Shown here: positions 33,222 through 41,565 of the stretch, piece by piece
How the letters are laid out: every line of letters starts with the position of its first letter
How positions within the stretch are numbered: position 1 is the stretch's first letter
NCBI RefSeq assembly: GCF_000716715.1
Contig: NZ_JNYJ01000045.1
Span: 7,293 to 71,292, forward strand
Length of the DNA: 64,000 nucleotides
Source of the DNA: Dactylosporangium aurantiacum
GTDB lineage: Bacteria; Actinomycetota; Actinomycetes; Mycobacteriales; Micromonosporaceae
Direction of reading: 5' to 3'
The notes under the pieces: generated by a model
Database searches by the model: none
The model's input: only the letters and a program-made list of their open reading frames with translations
Told to the model about the DNA's origin: nothing
Position numbers and translations under genes: made by a program

Positions 33222-33833
33222 TCACCGCCGTTTCGTTTTGCTTGTGCTTTGTTTACGCCCGCTTTTGTTGGAAGTCAAGAGTGGCCCCACCACGAACCAG
33301 ACGACCAGCACGAACGTGACCTGGCCGGCGCCGGCCTTGAGCGCGAGGGTGCGCGCCGGGTCCCCGATCCACCAGATCCCGGCGCCGAGCAGCGCGCAGG
33401 TGATCGCCCACGCGACCGCCGCCAGCCGGAACAGCCGCCACTCGTGTGCCCGTTTGTCTGCGGGCTTCTCCGGTTTCGGGCCACCGGCGAAGCGGTACGC
33501 GAACCGCGCGTCGGCCCAGCGCACCATGGACGGCCCGAACGCGACGGAGAACCCCAGGTACAGCGCGGCGAGGGCGTGCCGCGACCCGGCCGTGGCGCCG
33601 CCGGCCAGGTCCGCCGCGCAGGCGACGAGCAGCACCAGGTCGACCACGGGCACCGCGGCGAGCACCACCGCACCGGCCCGCGGGCGGCGCAGCGGGTACC
33701 GCAGCAGCAGCCCCACGGCGAGCACGACCCAGAACGCGATCTCACAACCGATGATGAATCCGATGACCATGTCCAGAGCGTCGCGTGCGACCCGGCCGGC
33801 CGCGTCGGCCGTGGCGACGGCCCGCGCGTACAT
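33222..33833 (-). CDS. integral membrane protein, hypothetical
   Basis: 203 residues from ATG 33833; ATG 33770 (MVIGFIIGCEIAFWV) and ATG 33845 are alternatives. Five or so helices: MVIGFIIGCEIAFWVVLAVG, VVLAAVPVVDLVLLVACA, HALAALYLGFSVAFG, RLAAVAWAITCALLGAGIWW and GQVTFVLVVWFVVGPLL. The middle loop GPSMVRWADARFAYRFAGGP recalls actinobacterial membrane proteins of unknown function. The last 17 residues are basic and AT-rich in coding, and overlap the promoter of the downstream GlpR-type gene. It diverges from the histidine kinase gene. Confidence 0.7.
   Translation of the reverse strand: MYARAVATADAAGRVARDALDMVIGFIIGCEIAFWVVLAVGLLLRYPLRRPRAGAVVLAAVPVVDLVLLVACAADLAGGATAGSRHALAALYLGFSVAFGPSMVRWADARFAYRFAGGPKPEKPADKRAHEWRLFRLAAVAWAITCALLGAGIWWIGDPARTLALKAGAGQVTFVLVVWFVVGPLLTSNKSGRKQSTSKTKRR
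33225..33280 (-). promoter_or_regulatory. promoter and probable GlpR-like operator of the PTS operon
   Basis: On the minus strand, TTGACT (33278-33273) and TAAACA (33255-33250) are separated by 17 nt. Between and after them come A-rich repeats (CAACAAAAGC, AAACAAAGC, AAGCAAAACGAAAC) that stand out sharply from the surrounding GC and suit a DeoR-family operator. It lies within the 3' end of the upstream membrane gene, 38 nt or more before the regulator start. Confidence 0.5.
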
Positions 33834-33881
33834 CCTTCGTCGCATACCGCCCGCCGCGTCCGGGATGGTGGAATCGGCGGC

Positions 33882-35006
33882 ATGAAGGGACGCGCCGTCG
33901 ACCTCGCGCTCGCCGGGGCCGGGCTCGGCCTGGGGCTGCTCATGTTCGCCGCCGGGCAGTACCACGCCAGGGCCGGCGTCGGGTGGCTGGTGCCGCCGCT
34001 GGTCGTGTGCTGCGCGGCGCTGCTGCTGCGCCGTACCGCGCCCCTCGCCTCGGTGCTGATCGGCACCGCCGCCGTCACCGCCGACGTGGTGGTCGGGCCG
34101 TCCCTGGCCACGCCGCTGGTCTACACGCAGGTGCTCTACGACGCCTGCGTGCACGGCCGGCAGTCCCTCGCCCGGGCGCTGCTGGCGTGCTCCGTCGTCG
34201 GCTCGGTGGTGACCGCGGTCGTGGCCCTCGTCGTGTACCGCGACGTGCAGGCCCTCGGGCTGGCGATCCTGCTCGCGCTGGTCACCGTCGTGCCGGTGCT
34301 CACCGGCACGCACGTGCGCCACCACCGGGAACAGGCGCGGGTCGCCCGGCAGCTGGTCCGCCTCGCCGAGCTCGACCGGGCCAACGCCGTCGCCGGCGAG
34401 CGCGCCCGGATGGCCCGCGAGCTGCACGACGTCATCGCCAACCACCTCAGCGCCGTGGCCATCCACGCCACCGCGGCGCTCAGCGCCGACCTCGGCCCCG
34501 ACGGCACCCGCGACGCGCTGCGGGTCATCCGCGAGAACAGCGTGCGCGGCCTGGCCGAGATGCGCCAGCTCGTCAGGTTCCTGCGCGACCCTGGCGGCGG
34601 GTCGGCCGCCGAGGACGTCACCGCCGGGCTGGCCGACCTCGAGGACCTCGCTGGGCGCGCCCGGCGCTCCGGTCTCGCCGTGGCGGTGTCGGTACGCGGT
34701 GAGCCCGCCGACCTGCCGACGTCGGTGGACCTGGCCGCCTACCGCATCGTGCAGGAGTCGCTGACGAACGCCCTGAAACACGGCGACGGCGGCCCGGTCA
34801 CGGTGTCCGTCGCGTACCAGCCGGCGGCGGTGGACATCAGCGTCGCCTCCCCGCTCGCCGGCCGGCCGCCGCGGGCCGACGGGGCCGGCGCCGGCGTCAT
34901 CGGCATGCGGGAGCGGGCCGAGCTGCTCGGCGGCTCGCTCGACGCCGGCCCGCGCGGCGGCGACTGGCTGGTCACCGCCCGCCTCCCCCGCGAGGTGCGC
35001 GTATGA
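33882..35006 (+). CDS. NarL-type sensor histidine kinase
   Basis: 374 residues. Membrane-embedded N-terminal half with about five helices (AGAGLGLGLLMFAAGQ..., LVPPLVVCCAALLL, ...LGLAILLALVTVVPVL). The HisKA_3 dimerisation helix has the phospho-acceptor His182 in RMARELHDVIANHLSAVAIH. The HATPase includes the N-box AAYRIVQESLTNALKH and GVIGMRERAELLGG. There is no separate extracellular sensor, so it probably senses within the membrane, like DesK. Its stop overlaps the regulator start (ATGA). Confidence 0.9.
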   Translation: MKGRAVDLALAGAGLGLGLLMFAAGQYHARAGVGWLVPPLVVCCAALLLRRTAPLASVLIGTAAVTADVVVGPSLATPLVYTQVLYDACVHGRQSLARALLACSVVGSVVTAVVALVVYRDVQALGLAILLALVTVVPVLTGTHVRHHREQARVARQLVRLAELDRANAVAGERARMARELHDVIANHLSAVAIHATAALSADLGPDGTRDALRVIRENSVRGLAEMRQLVRFLRDPGGGSAAEDVTAGLADLEDLAGRARRSGLAVAVSVRGEPADLPTSVDLAAYRIVQESLTNALKHGDGGPVTVSVAYQPAAVDISVASPLAGRPPRADGAGAGVIGMRERAELLGGSLDAGPRGGDWLVTARLPREVRV

Positions 35007-35635
35007 CCGTGCGGGTGCTGGTGGTGGACGACCAGGACGCGGTGCGCGCCGGCCTGGTGCTCATCCTGGGCGCCGCGCCCGACGTCGAGGTGGTGGGCGA
35101 GGCCGCGGACGGGCTGCGGGCCCTCGAGCTGGCCCGCGAGCTGCGCCCCGACGTCGTCGTGCTGGACGTGCGCATGCCCCGCCTCGACGGCATCGCGGCC
35201 ACCCGCGAGCTCGTCGCCCTGGGCGTGCCCGGGGTGCTGATCCTGACCACGTTCGACCTGGACGAGTACGTGTTCGGCGCGCTGCGCGCCGGCGCGGCCG
35301 GGTTCCTGCTCAAGGACGCCGAGGCCGCCGACCTGCTCGCCGCGGTGCGCGCGGTGGCCCGCGGCGACGGCGTCATGGCGCCCGCGGTGACCCGGCGGGT
35401 CATCGCCACGTTCGCCGGGCCGCCGGTCCCGCCGGTCGACCTGGACGGCCTCACCGACCGCGAGCGCGAGGTGCTGCGCTGCCTCGGCGACGGGCTGTCC
35501 AACGCCGAGATCGCCGCCCGGCTCGGCATCGCCGAGGCCACCACGAAGACGCACGTGAGCCGGGTCCTCGCGAAGCTCGGCCTGCGCAGCCGGGTCCAGG
35601 CCGCCATCGCCGCCCAGGGCCTCGGCGGAGGCTGA
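35003..35635 (+). CDS. NarL/FixJ-family response regulator
   Basis: 210 residues. The receiver domain has acidic pocket D9-D10, phospho-acceptor Asp55 in DVVVLDVRMPRLDG, Thr in LILTTFD and Lys in FLLKD. The LuxR-type HTH follows (LTDREREVLRCLGDGLSNAE...TTKTHVSRVLAKLGLRSRVQ). It is the partner of the adjacent kinase, with a 4-nt overlap. Targets unknown. Confidence 0.93.
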   Translation: MTVRVLVVDDQDAVRAGLVLILGAAPDVEVVGEAADGLRALELARELRPDVVVLDVRMPRLDGIAATRELVALGVPGVLILTTFDLDEYVFGALRAGAAGFLLKDAEAADLLAAVRAVARGDGVMAPAVTRRVIATFAGPPVPPVDLDGLTDREREVLRCLGDGLSNAEIAARLGIAEATTKTHVSRVLAKLGLRSRVQAAIAAQGLGGG

Positions 35636-35649
35636 GGCCCTGGGCGGCG
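35608..35649. terminator. terminator between the response regulator and gltD
   Basis: A 16-bp perfect stem, 35608-35623 with 35634-35649, loop 10 nt. The left arm lies inside the end of the response regulator gene and the stop codon falls at the loop edge. Shared by the convergent genes. Confidence 0.7.
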
Positions 35650-35653
35650 GCCG

Positions 35654-37120
35654 TCAGTGCGCGGTCAGCGGCGCCGACGACGGGGTGATCGGGGCCGGGA
35701 GCCGGCCGCCGCCGCCCAGGTACTGGTGGACCGCCGCGGCCGCGGAGCGGCCCTCGGCGATCGCCCAGACGATGAGCGACGGGCCGCGGCGGGCGTCGCC
35801 GGCCACGAAGACCCCCGGGGCCGACGTCTGCCACCCGGCGTCGGTGTCCAGCGTGCCGCGCCGGTTGCGGGTCAGCTCGGCCTGCTCCAGGTGCGGGCCG
35901 GGCTGGGTGCCGGCGAAGCCGATCGCCAGCAGGGCCAGGTCGGCCGGGATCTCGCGGTCGGTGCCCTCGACCTCGGTCAGCGTGAACCCGGGGCCCAGCA
36001 CGACGTCCACCAGCTCGACGGCGCGCAGCCGCCCCTGCTCGTCGCCGATGAACCGGCGGATCGCGCAGCCGTAGTTGCGCTCCCCGCCCTCCTCGTGGGC
36101 CGAGCCGCTGCGCAGCATGATCGGCCAGGTCGGCCACGGGTTGCGGGACGCGTCGCGCTGCGGCGGCGGCAGCGGGGCGACCTCGACCAGCTGCACGCTG
36201 ACGGCACCCTGCCGGTGCGCGGTGCCGAGGCAGTCCGCGGCCGTGTCACCGCCGCCGACCACGATGACGTGCCGTCCGGCGGCGGTGATCGGCGGGGCGT
36301 CCAGCGTGCCGGCGACGACCTTGTTGGCGCCCTCGAGGTACTCCATCGCCTGGTGGATGCCGCTGAGCTCGCGGCCGGGGGTGTCCGGCACGTCGCGCGG
36401 GTCCAGCGCACCGCAGGCGAGCACCACGGCGTCGTGCCGCTGGCGCAGGTCGGCCAGCGAGACGTCCACGCCGACCTCGCAGCCGGTGACGAAGGTCACG
36501 CCCTCCGCCGACATCTGCGCGAGCCGCCGGTCGATGTGGTGCTTCTCGAACTTGAAGTCCGGGATGCCGTAGCGCAGCAGGCCGCCGGGGGCGTCACCGC
36601 GTTCGTACACGGTGACCGCGTGCCCGGCGCGGGCCAGCTGCTGCGCCGCCGCGAGACCGGCCGGGCCGGAGCCGACGACGCCCACGCTGTGGCCCGACGG
36701 CGGCGCCACCGGGAAGGGCGGCAGCGGCCCGTCGTCGGTGACGTGGTTGATGATCTCGACCTCGACCTGCTTGATCGTGACCGGGTCGTCGCCGATGCCC
36801 AGGACGCAGGCCGCCTCGCACGGTGCTGGGCAGAGCCGGCCCGTGACCTCGGGGAAGTTGTTGGTCGCGTGCAGCGTGTCGGCGGCGCGCGCCCACTCCC
36901 CGGTGCGGACCAGGTCGTTCCAGTCCGGGATGAGGTTGCCCAGCGGGCAGCCGTTGTGGCAGTACGGCACGCCGCAGTTCATGCAGCGACTGGCCTGCTC
37001 GTGGATCAGCTGCGGGTCGGCGCGCTGGTACACGTCGCGCCAGTCGGTGACCCGCTCGGGCACCGGCCGCAGCAGCGGGAGTTGACGACCGTACTTCAGA
37101 AAGCCAGTCGGGTCTGGCAC
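35654..37120 (-). CDS. gltD: glutamate synthase small subunit (NADPH-dependent)
   Basis: 488 residues, full family length. The N-terminal Fe-S region has Cys46, 49, 54 and 58 (RCMNCGVPYCHNGCPLGNLI). The FAD site is VGVVGSGPAGLAAAQQLARAG and the NADPH site is HVIVVGGGDTAADCLG. It passes electrons from NADPH to the large subunit, which makes glutamate from glutamine and 2-oxoglutarate. GTG 37120 has GGAGGG 6 nt upstream. The large-subunit gene gltB, usually adjacent, is not in this window, so this could be an orphan or a GltD-like oxidoreductase. Confidence 0.88.
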   Translation of the reverse strand: MPDPTGFLKYGRQLPLLRPVPERVTDWRDVYQRADPQLIHEQASRCMNCGVPYCHNGCPLGNLIPDWNDLVRTGEWARAADTLHATNNFPEVTGRLCPAPCEAACVLGIGDDPVTIKQVEVEIINHVTDDGPLPPFPVAPPSGHSVGVVGSGPAGLAAAQQLARAGHAVTVYERGDAPGGLLRYGIPDFKFEKHHIDRRLAQMSAEGVTFVTGCEVGVDVSLADLRQRHDAVVLACGALDPRDVPDTPGRELSGIHQAMEYLEGANKVVAGTLDAPPITAAGRHVIVVGGGDTAADCLGTAHRQGAVSVQLVEVAPLPPPQRDASRNPWPTWPIMLRSGSAHEEGGERNYGCAIRRFIGDEQGRLRAVELVDVVLGPGFTLTEVEGTDREIPADLALLAIGFAGTQPGPHLEQAELTRNRRGTLDTDAGWQTSAPGVFVAGDARRGPSLIVWAIAEGRSAAAAVHQYLGGGGRLPAPITPSSAPLTAH

Positions 37121-37305
37121 AGCTGTCCCTCCACCGTTGCCTGGCGGTGCGAACGGAAAACATTCGGTGGGACAGCATTGGCCCGGTTGGTGCGTGCGAC
37201 CGCGCACGGCCGCGGAAGGCACCTTAGCCGTTACGCCCGTACCCGCCACAAGGGGTCGGCGCTGCCCAATGCGCCACACCCTGCTATGGCCGGGCCCTGG
37301 CGGGC

Positions 37306-37335
37306 TTGACATGTGACCTATTGGTCACATAACTT
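37306..37335 (+). promoter_or_regulatory. promoter with embedded ArsR-type operator
   Basis: TTGACA (37306-37311) and TAACTT (37330-37335) are 18 nt apart. The spacer is filled by the perfect inverted repeat ATGTGACC-TATT-GGTCACAT (37311-37330). Repressor binding would exclude RNA polymerase. The -10 ends 6 nt before the GTG start, implying a leaderless message. Confidence 0.75.
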
Positions 37336-37341
37336 CGAGTA

Positions 37342-37665
37342 GTGGATGACGACGACCGCGTCTTCAAGGCCCTGGCCGATCCCACCCGCCGGTTCCTGCT
37401 CGACCTGCTCTTCTCGCGTGACGGCCGCACGCTGACGGAGCTGGAGTCGGAGCTGGAGATGTCGCGCTTCGGAGTCATGAAGCACCTGAAGGTCCTCGAA
37501 GAGGCCGGACTGGTCGTGACCCGCCGGATGGGGCGGGAGAAATTGCACTTCCTCAACCCGATCCCGATCCGCCAGGTGCACGACCGGTGGATCGACAAGT
37601 ACACCGAGCACCACGCCACCGCACTGCTGGAACTGAAGGCCGAACTCGAAGGGGACGAGCAATGA
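37342..37665 (+). CDS. ArsR-family transcriptional regulator
   Basis: 107 residues. Winged HTH: VFKALADPTRRFLLDLLFSR, LTELESELEMSRFGVMKHLK, VLEEAGLVVTRRMGREKLHF. No metal-binding Cys pair, so it belongs to the metal-independent branch often paired with SRPBCC proteins. GTG 37342 has no Shine-Dalgarno but follows the promoter at leaderless spacing. It most likely represses its own operon through the inverted repeat at 37311-37330. It overlaps the SRPBCC gene by ATGA. Confidence 0.9.
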   Translation: MDDDDRVFKALADPTRRFLLDLLFSRDGRTLTELESELEMSRFGVMKHLKVLEEAGLVVTRRMGREKLHFLNPIPIRQVHDRWIDKYTEHHATALLELKAELEGDEQ

Positions 37666-38144
37666 GCAGTACGCAGGTCTACAGGATTCACATCAAGGCG
37701 AGCCCGCAGCGGATCTGGGACGCGATCACCACCCCGGAGTGGACGTCGCGCTACGGCTACCGCGGCGAGAACCACATGGAGCTGCGCCCGGGCGGCGCGT
37801 TCCGCGGCATGTCGAACGCCGGCATGATCGCCGCCGGCGCCCCGGAGCTCGGCGTCGACGGCGAGATCGTCGAGGTCGCCCCGCCGTTCCGGCTGGTGCA
37901 GACCTGGCGGATGCTGATGGACCCCGACCACGTGCCCGAGGGCTTCACCCGGCTCACGTACGAGCTGAAGGAGGGCAAGGACGGCATCACCGCGCTGACC
38001 GTGACCCACGAGATCGGCGACGAGGCCGGCCTGGCGCAGCTGCTGTCCGGGGAGCTGGAGGACATGGGCGCCGGCGGCGGCTGGCCGTGGATCCTCAGCG
38101 ACCTCAAGTCGCTGCTGGAGACCGGCAGCGCGATGGCGGGCTGA
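37662..38144 (+). CDS. SRPBCC (AHSA1-like) domain protein
   Basis: 160 residues with the START/Bet v1-like order: VYRIHIKASPQRIWDAITTP, MELRPGGAFRG, GEIVEVAPPFRLVQTWRML, RLTYELKEGKDGITALTVTH and a final helix GGGWPWILSDLKSLLETG. Members bind small hydrophobic ligands or act in aromatic or toxic-compound metabolism. It is translationally coupled to the ArsR gene; the pair is a common module of unknown ligand. A terminator follows the stop by 5 nt. Confidence 0.88.
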   Translation: MSSTQVYRIHIKASPQRIWDAITTPEWTSRYGYRGENHMELRPGGAFRGMSNAGMIAAGAPELGVDGEIVEVAPPFRLVQTWRMLMDPDHVPEGFTRLTYELKEGKDGITALTVTHEIGDEAGLAQLLSGELEDMGAGGGWPWILSDLKSLLETGSAMAG

Positions 38145-38149
38145 ACGGT

Positions 38150-38183
38150 GGGCGGGTGCCGGCCCACGGGCCGGCACCCGCCC
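38150..38183 (+). terminator. terminator of the ArsR-SRPBCC operon
   Basis: Arms of 16 bp (38150-38165 and 38168-38183) around a 2-nt centre; in practice 15 bp with a 4-nt loop. No T-tract. Confidence 0.7.
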
Positions 38184-38271
38184 ACGTCGGACATCCGGCG
38201 ATCCACGAGACATCCCATGTATCTGCCAGCGAGGCACACATGATCACGGGTACTCTCGGACACTGCAGGCA

Positions 38272-38300
38272 TTGACGAAGGCAGACGTCCAATGTTAACT
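38272..38300 (+). promoter_or_regulatory. putative promoter of the GH95-like gene
   Basis: TTGACG (38272-38277), a 17-nt spacer, and TTAACT (38295-38300) with a TG two bases upstream of it (extended -10). The start would be about 60 nt before the GTG. No CebR box was found here, unlike at the cellulase gene. Confidence 0.45.
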
Positions 38301-38365
38301 GCTTGTCACATGGAAGGGTCTCGACGGCGCGAGGCTCCCCGCACCCGGATCGAAGGAGAGTTTCC

Positions 38366-41300
38366 GTGGGCAAGCCCCGCCGACTCGCCCTCCTGGCGGC
38401 CGCCACCGTCCTGTTGGGCACGTTCGTCACCCTGATCCACGGCCCGAACGCCACCGCGTCGACGACCGACGAGGTGTTCAATCCCGGCACCGGCGCGCTC
38501 GACGTCAACTACGCCGGCTACCTGGGCAGGCACGACATCGTCGCCAACAGCCCGCAGACCAACCCGCTGCACGGGCTCACCGTCGGCAACGGCAAGACCG
38601 GCGCGATGGTCTGGAACGCCAACGGCCTCACCATGCAGGTCTCCGGCGTCGACCTGTCGCCGCAGTCCGCGTTCGCGGCGGGCCTGGTGAACCTCAACAC
38701 CAGCCCTGGTCTGGACACCGGCGTGAGCAGCTACCAGCAGCGGCTGTCGCTGTACGACGGCACGCTGACCACCCGGTACGACACCAACCGCACGGTCACG
38801 ATCATGGGGGTGCCCGGCTCCGAGGTCATGGGCGTGCACGTCGAGGACTCCCGCACCGGCCTGGGCACCACCACGCTGGACCTGAGCATGTGGGACCCGG
38901 CGACGGTCACCAACAGCGCCGACGTGCCCAACCTGGACACCTGGAAGCAGGTGAGCACGTTCGCCGACGCGAGCGCCGCCGGGCTCAGCCGCGGCCAGAG
39001 CGACCCGAACAACTTCGGCTACACCCTGGCCGCCACCGTCGAGGGCGCCGCGTACAGCACGCAGGTCGTCAACGGCACACGGGTCCGCTTGAGCATCACC
39101 CCGAGCGCCGGCTACACGATCTGGTTCACCGCCGCGAGCCGGGTCAACTCCCCCGGCGCCAACTCCGTCACCCAGGCCCGCAACCAGCTCAGCGCGGCGA
39201 AGAGCACCGGCTACCTGAACAACCTCAACGCCTACCGCGACTGGTGGCACGCGTTCTGGGCGAAGTCGTTCGTGCAGTACAGCGGCGCCGCCGGTACCGG
39301 TGACTATCTCGAGAACGTCTACTACCTGGCGACGTACATGATCGCCGCCGGCGGCTACGGCAACTACCCGTTCCACTTCATCAACGGCGTGTTCCGGGCG
39401 ACCGAGGACCGCACCAAGTGGAGCAACGGCTACTGGTACTGGAACCAGCGCGACGTGTACAACTCGTTCCTCGCGTCCAACCACGCCGACCTGTTCGCCA
39501 CCGAGAACCGCCTCTACAGCCGCAACCTCACCGCGTTGAAGGCCTACACGCAGACCAGGTACGGCATCGACGGGCTGTGGGTGCCGGAGACGATGGGCTG
39601 GGACGGCAACGCCCGCGGCACCGTCAACAGCGACTACGTCAACGACATCTACTCCACCGGCACCGAGGCCGCGTACAACATGTACCTGCAGTACCGGTAC
39701 ACGAACGACCTGGCCTACCTGCAGAACACCGCGTACCCGTACATGCGCGAGGCGGTGAAGTTCTACCAGTCGAAGCTCAGCTACGACGCCGGCACTGGCC
39801 GCTACTCCATGGCGACGTCCAACGCGCACGAGACGTACTGGGACGTCAAGAACGCCATCACCGACCTGGCCGCGGTGCGGCTGCTGTTCCCGCTCACCAT
39901 CCAGGTCAGCAACCAGCTCGGCCTCGACGCCGGCCTGCGCGCCGGATGGCAGAACGTGCTGGACCGCATCGAGCCGTACAAGACCAGCAACGGCGCGTGG
40001 CTGCCGCACGACCCGCCGGCGCCGGCCCAGCAGCGCAACGGTGAGAACGTCACCGCGGAGCTGATCTGGCCCTACGACCTGACCGGCATCGGCGCCGCCG
40101 ACTACCAGACCGCGCTGAACAGCTGGAACACCCGGCCCAACCCGTACAGCAACGTGTGGGCCAACGACGCGGTGCAGGCCGCCCGGCTCGGCCTCGGCGA
40201 CCAGGCGCTGCAGGGCATGAAGCTGATGCTGCAGCGCTACCAGAACTACCCCAACGGCATGACCAACAACACCAACGGCGTCTTCGAGTACCTCGGCGTG
40301 CACCTCGCCGCGATGAACGAGACGCTGCTGCAGTCCTACAACGACAAGATCCGGGTCTTCCCTGCCGCGCCCAACGACACGAACTTCGTCGGCCGGTTCA
40401 CGCTGCTGGCCAAGGACGGCTTCCTGGTCAGCTCCGAGCGGGAGGGCAACGAGACCAAGTACGTGGGCCTCAAGAGCCTCTACGGCAAGCAGGCCCGGGT
40501 GGTGAACCCGTGGGGCACCGCCGAGATCCGGGTCCGCCGCGCCTCCGACAACGCGACCCTCACCACCACGACCGCCGGCGAGGTCACCTTCGCCACCGCC
40601 GCCAACACCGTGTACGTCGTCGAGCGCACCGCCAAGCCGCTGACGTCGTACACGTCGACCTCGCTGTCCGGCACCGCCAACACCGGCGTGAAGTCGCTGT
40701 CCGGCACCGCCTCCACGCTCGGCACCGGCGGACCCGGCACCCCGGGACTGGTCAACGACACCGCGCTCACCTACGACGCGAACTGGTTCCACACCACCGG
40801 CCGCGGCTACGGCGACTACAACGACGACACCCACCACTCCACCACCGTCAACGCCGCCGCCAGCTACACCTTCACCGGCACCGGCGTGGAGCTGCTGTCC
40901 GAGCGCTTCAGCGACATGGGCAACGTCGACGTGTACATCGACAACGCCTTCCAGGCCAACGTGAACCTCAACGTCGCCGGCGCCCGCCAGGTGCAGCAGG
41001 TGGTGTACACCAAGACCGGCCTGGCCAACGGCAGCCACACGATCCGCATCGTGAACAAGACGACGTCGGTCGGCATGGTCGACGCGCTGCGCGTCATCAC
41101 CGGCGGCACACCCCCGGCCGGCGGCTCGACGCTCATGGCGCAGGTCAACAGCCGGTACGTGACCGCCGGCGCCGGCCCGCTCATCGCGAACCAGACCGCC
41201 GCCGGCACCGCCGAGCAGTTCGAGGTCGTCGACCTCGGCGGCGGCAACGTCGCGCTGAAAGCCAGGTTCAACGGCCAGTACGTGTGCGCGGAGAACGCCG

Positions 41301-41503
41301 GCGCCAACCCGCTCGTGGCCAACCGCGCCGCGATCGGCGGCTGGGAGACGTTCAAGCTGATCCGCAACCCGGACGGCACCGTCAGCCTGCAGGCCACCGT
41401 CAACAGCAGGTACGTCGTCGCGGAGAGCGCCGGTGCCGCCGCCCTCATCGCCAACCGCGACGCGATCGGCCCGTGGGAGAAGTTCATCCTCACCACGGCG
41501 TAG
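38366..41503 (+). CDS. secreted GH95-like glycosidase with C-terminal CBM-like and fascin-like domains
   Basis: 1,045 residues. GTG 38366 has AAGGAG 7 nt upstream and gives a Sec signal (ALLAAATVLLGTFVTL). The catalytic part (about 35-740) resembles the (alpha/alpha)6 GH95-like group acting on alpha-L-fucosides or galactosides: LHGLTVGNGKTGAMVWNANG, WYWNQRDVYNSFLASNHADL, AHETYWDVKNAITDLAAVRL. The family call is by resemblance, not certain. A beta-sandwich module (about 800-910) and a fascin-type beta-trefoil (about 920-1045; NSRYVTAGAGPLIANQ, CAENAGANPLVANR) follow. The trefoil recurs in the next protein. An L-fuconate dehydratase gene lies further on (46.3 kb). Confidence 0.72.
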   Translation: MGKPRRLALLAAATVLLGTFVTLIHGPNATASTTDEVFNPGTGALDVNYAGYLGRHDIVANSPQTNPLHGLTVGNGKTGAMVWNANGLTMQVSGVDLSPQSAFAAGLVNLNTSPGLDTGVSSYQQRLSLYDGTLTTRYDTNRTVTIMGVPGSEVMGVHVEDSRTGLGTTTLDLSMWDPATVTNSADVPNLDTWKQVSTFADASAAGLSRGQSDPNNFGYTLAATVEGAAYSTQVVNGTRVRLSITPSAGYTIWFTAASRVNSPGANSVTQARNQLSAAKSTGYLNNLNAYRDWWHAFWAKSFVQYSGAAGTGDYLENVYYLATYMIAAGGYGNYPFHFINGVFRATEDRTKWSNGYWYWNQRDVYNSFLASNHADLFATENRLYSRNLTALKAYTQTRYGIDGLWVPETMGWDGNARGTVNSDYVNDIYSTGTEAAYNMYLQYRYTNDLAYLQNTAYPYMREAVKFYQSKLSYDAGTGRYSMATSNAHETYWDVKNAITDLAAVRLLFPLTIQVSNQLGLDAGLRAGWQNVLDRIEPYKTSNGAWLPHDPPAPAQQRNGENVTAELIWPYDLTGIGAADYQTALNSWNTRPNPYSNVWANDAVQAARLGLGDQALQGMKLMLQRYQNYPNGMTNNTNGVFEYLGVHLAAMNETLLQSYNDKIRVFPAAPNDTNFVGRFTLLAKDGFLVSSEREGNETKYVGLKSLYGKQARVVNPWGTAEIRVRRASDNATLTTTTAGEVTFATAANTVYVVERTAKPLTSYTSTSLSGTANTGVKSLSGTASTLGTGGPGTPGLVNDTALTYDANWFHTTGRGYGDYNDDTHHSTTVNAAASYTFTGTGVELLSERFSDMGNVDVYIDNAFQANVNLNVAGARQVQQVVYTKTGLANGSHTIRIVNKTTSVGMVDALRVITGGTPPAGGSTLMAQVNSRYVTAGAGPLIANQTAAGTAEQFEVVDLGGGNVALKARFNGQYVCAENAGANPLVANRAAIGGWETFKLIRNPDGTVSLQATVNSRYVVAESAGAAALIANRDAIGPWEKFILTTA

Positions 41504-41510
41504 GTTCCCC

Positions 41511-41540
41511 GCCGGGTGGGGCCCGCCAGCCCCACCCGGC
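41511..41540 (+). terminator. hairpin between the GH95-like and GH99 genes
   Basis: 11-bp stem (41511-41521 with 41530-41540), 8-nt loop, 8 nt after the first stop and 25 nt before the next start. It may terminate or attenuate, lowering expression of the downstream gene. Confidence 0.5.
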
Positions 41541-41565
41541 GCCTTCCGGAAGGACATCTCACCGC

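Noticed and set aside
38306..41557. 1,083-residue minus-strand open frame
   Set aside because: Antisense shadow of the GH95-like gene; no recognisable motif.
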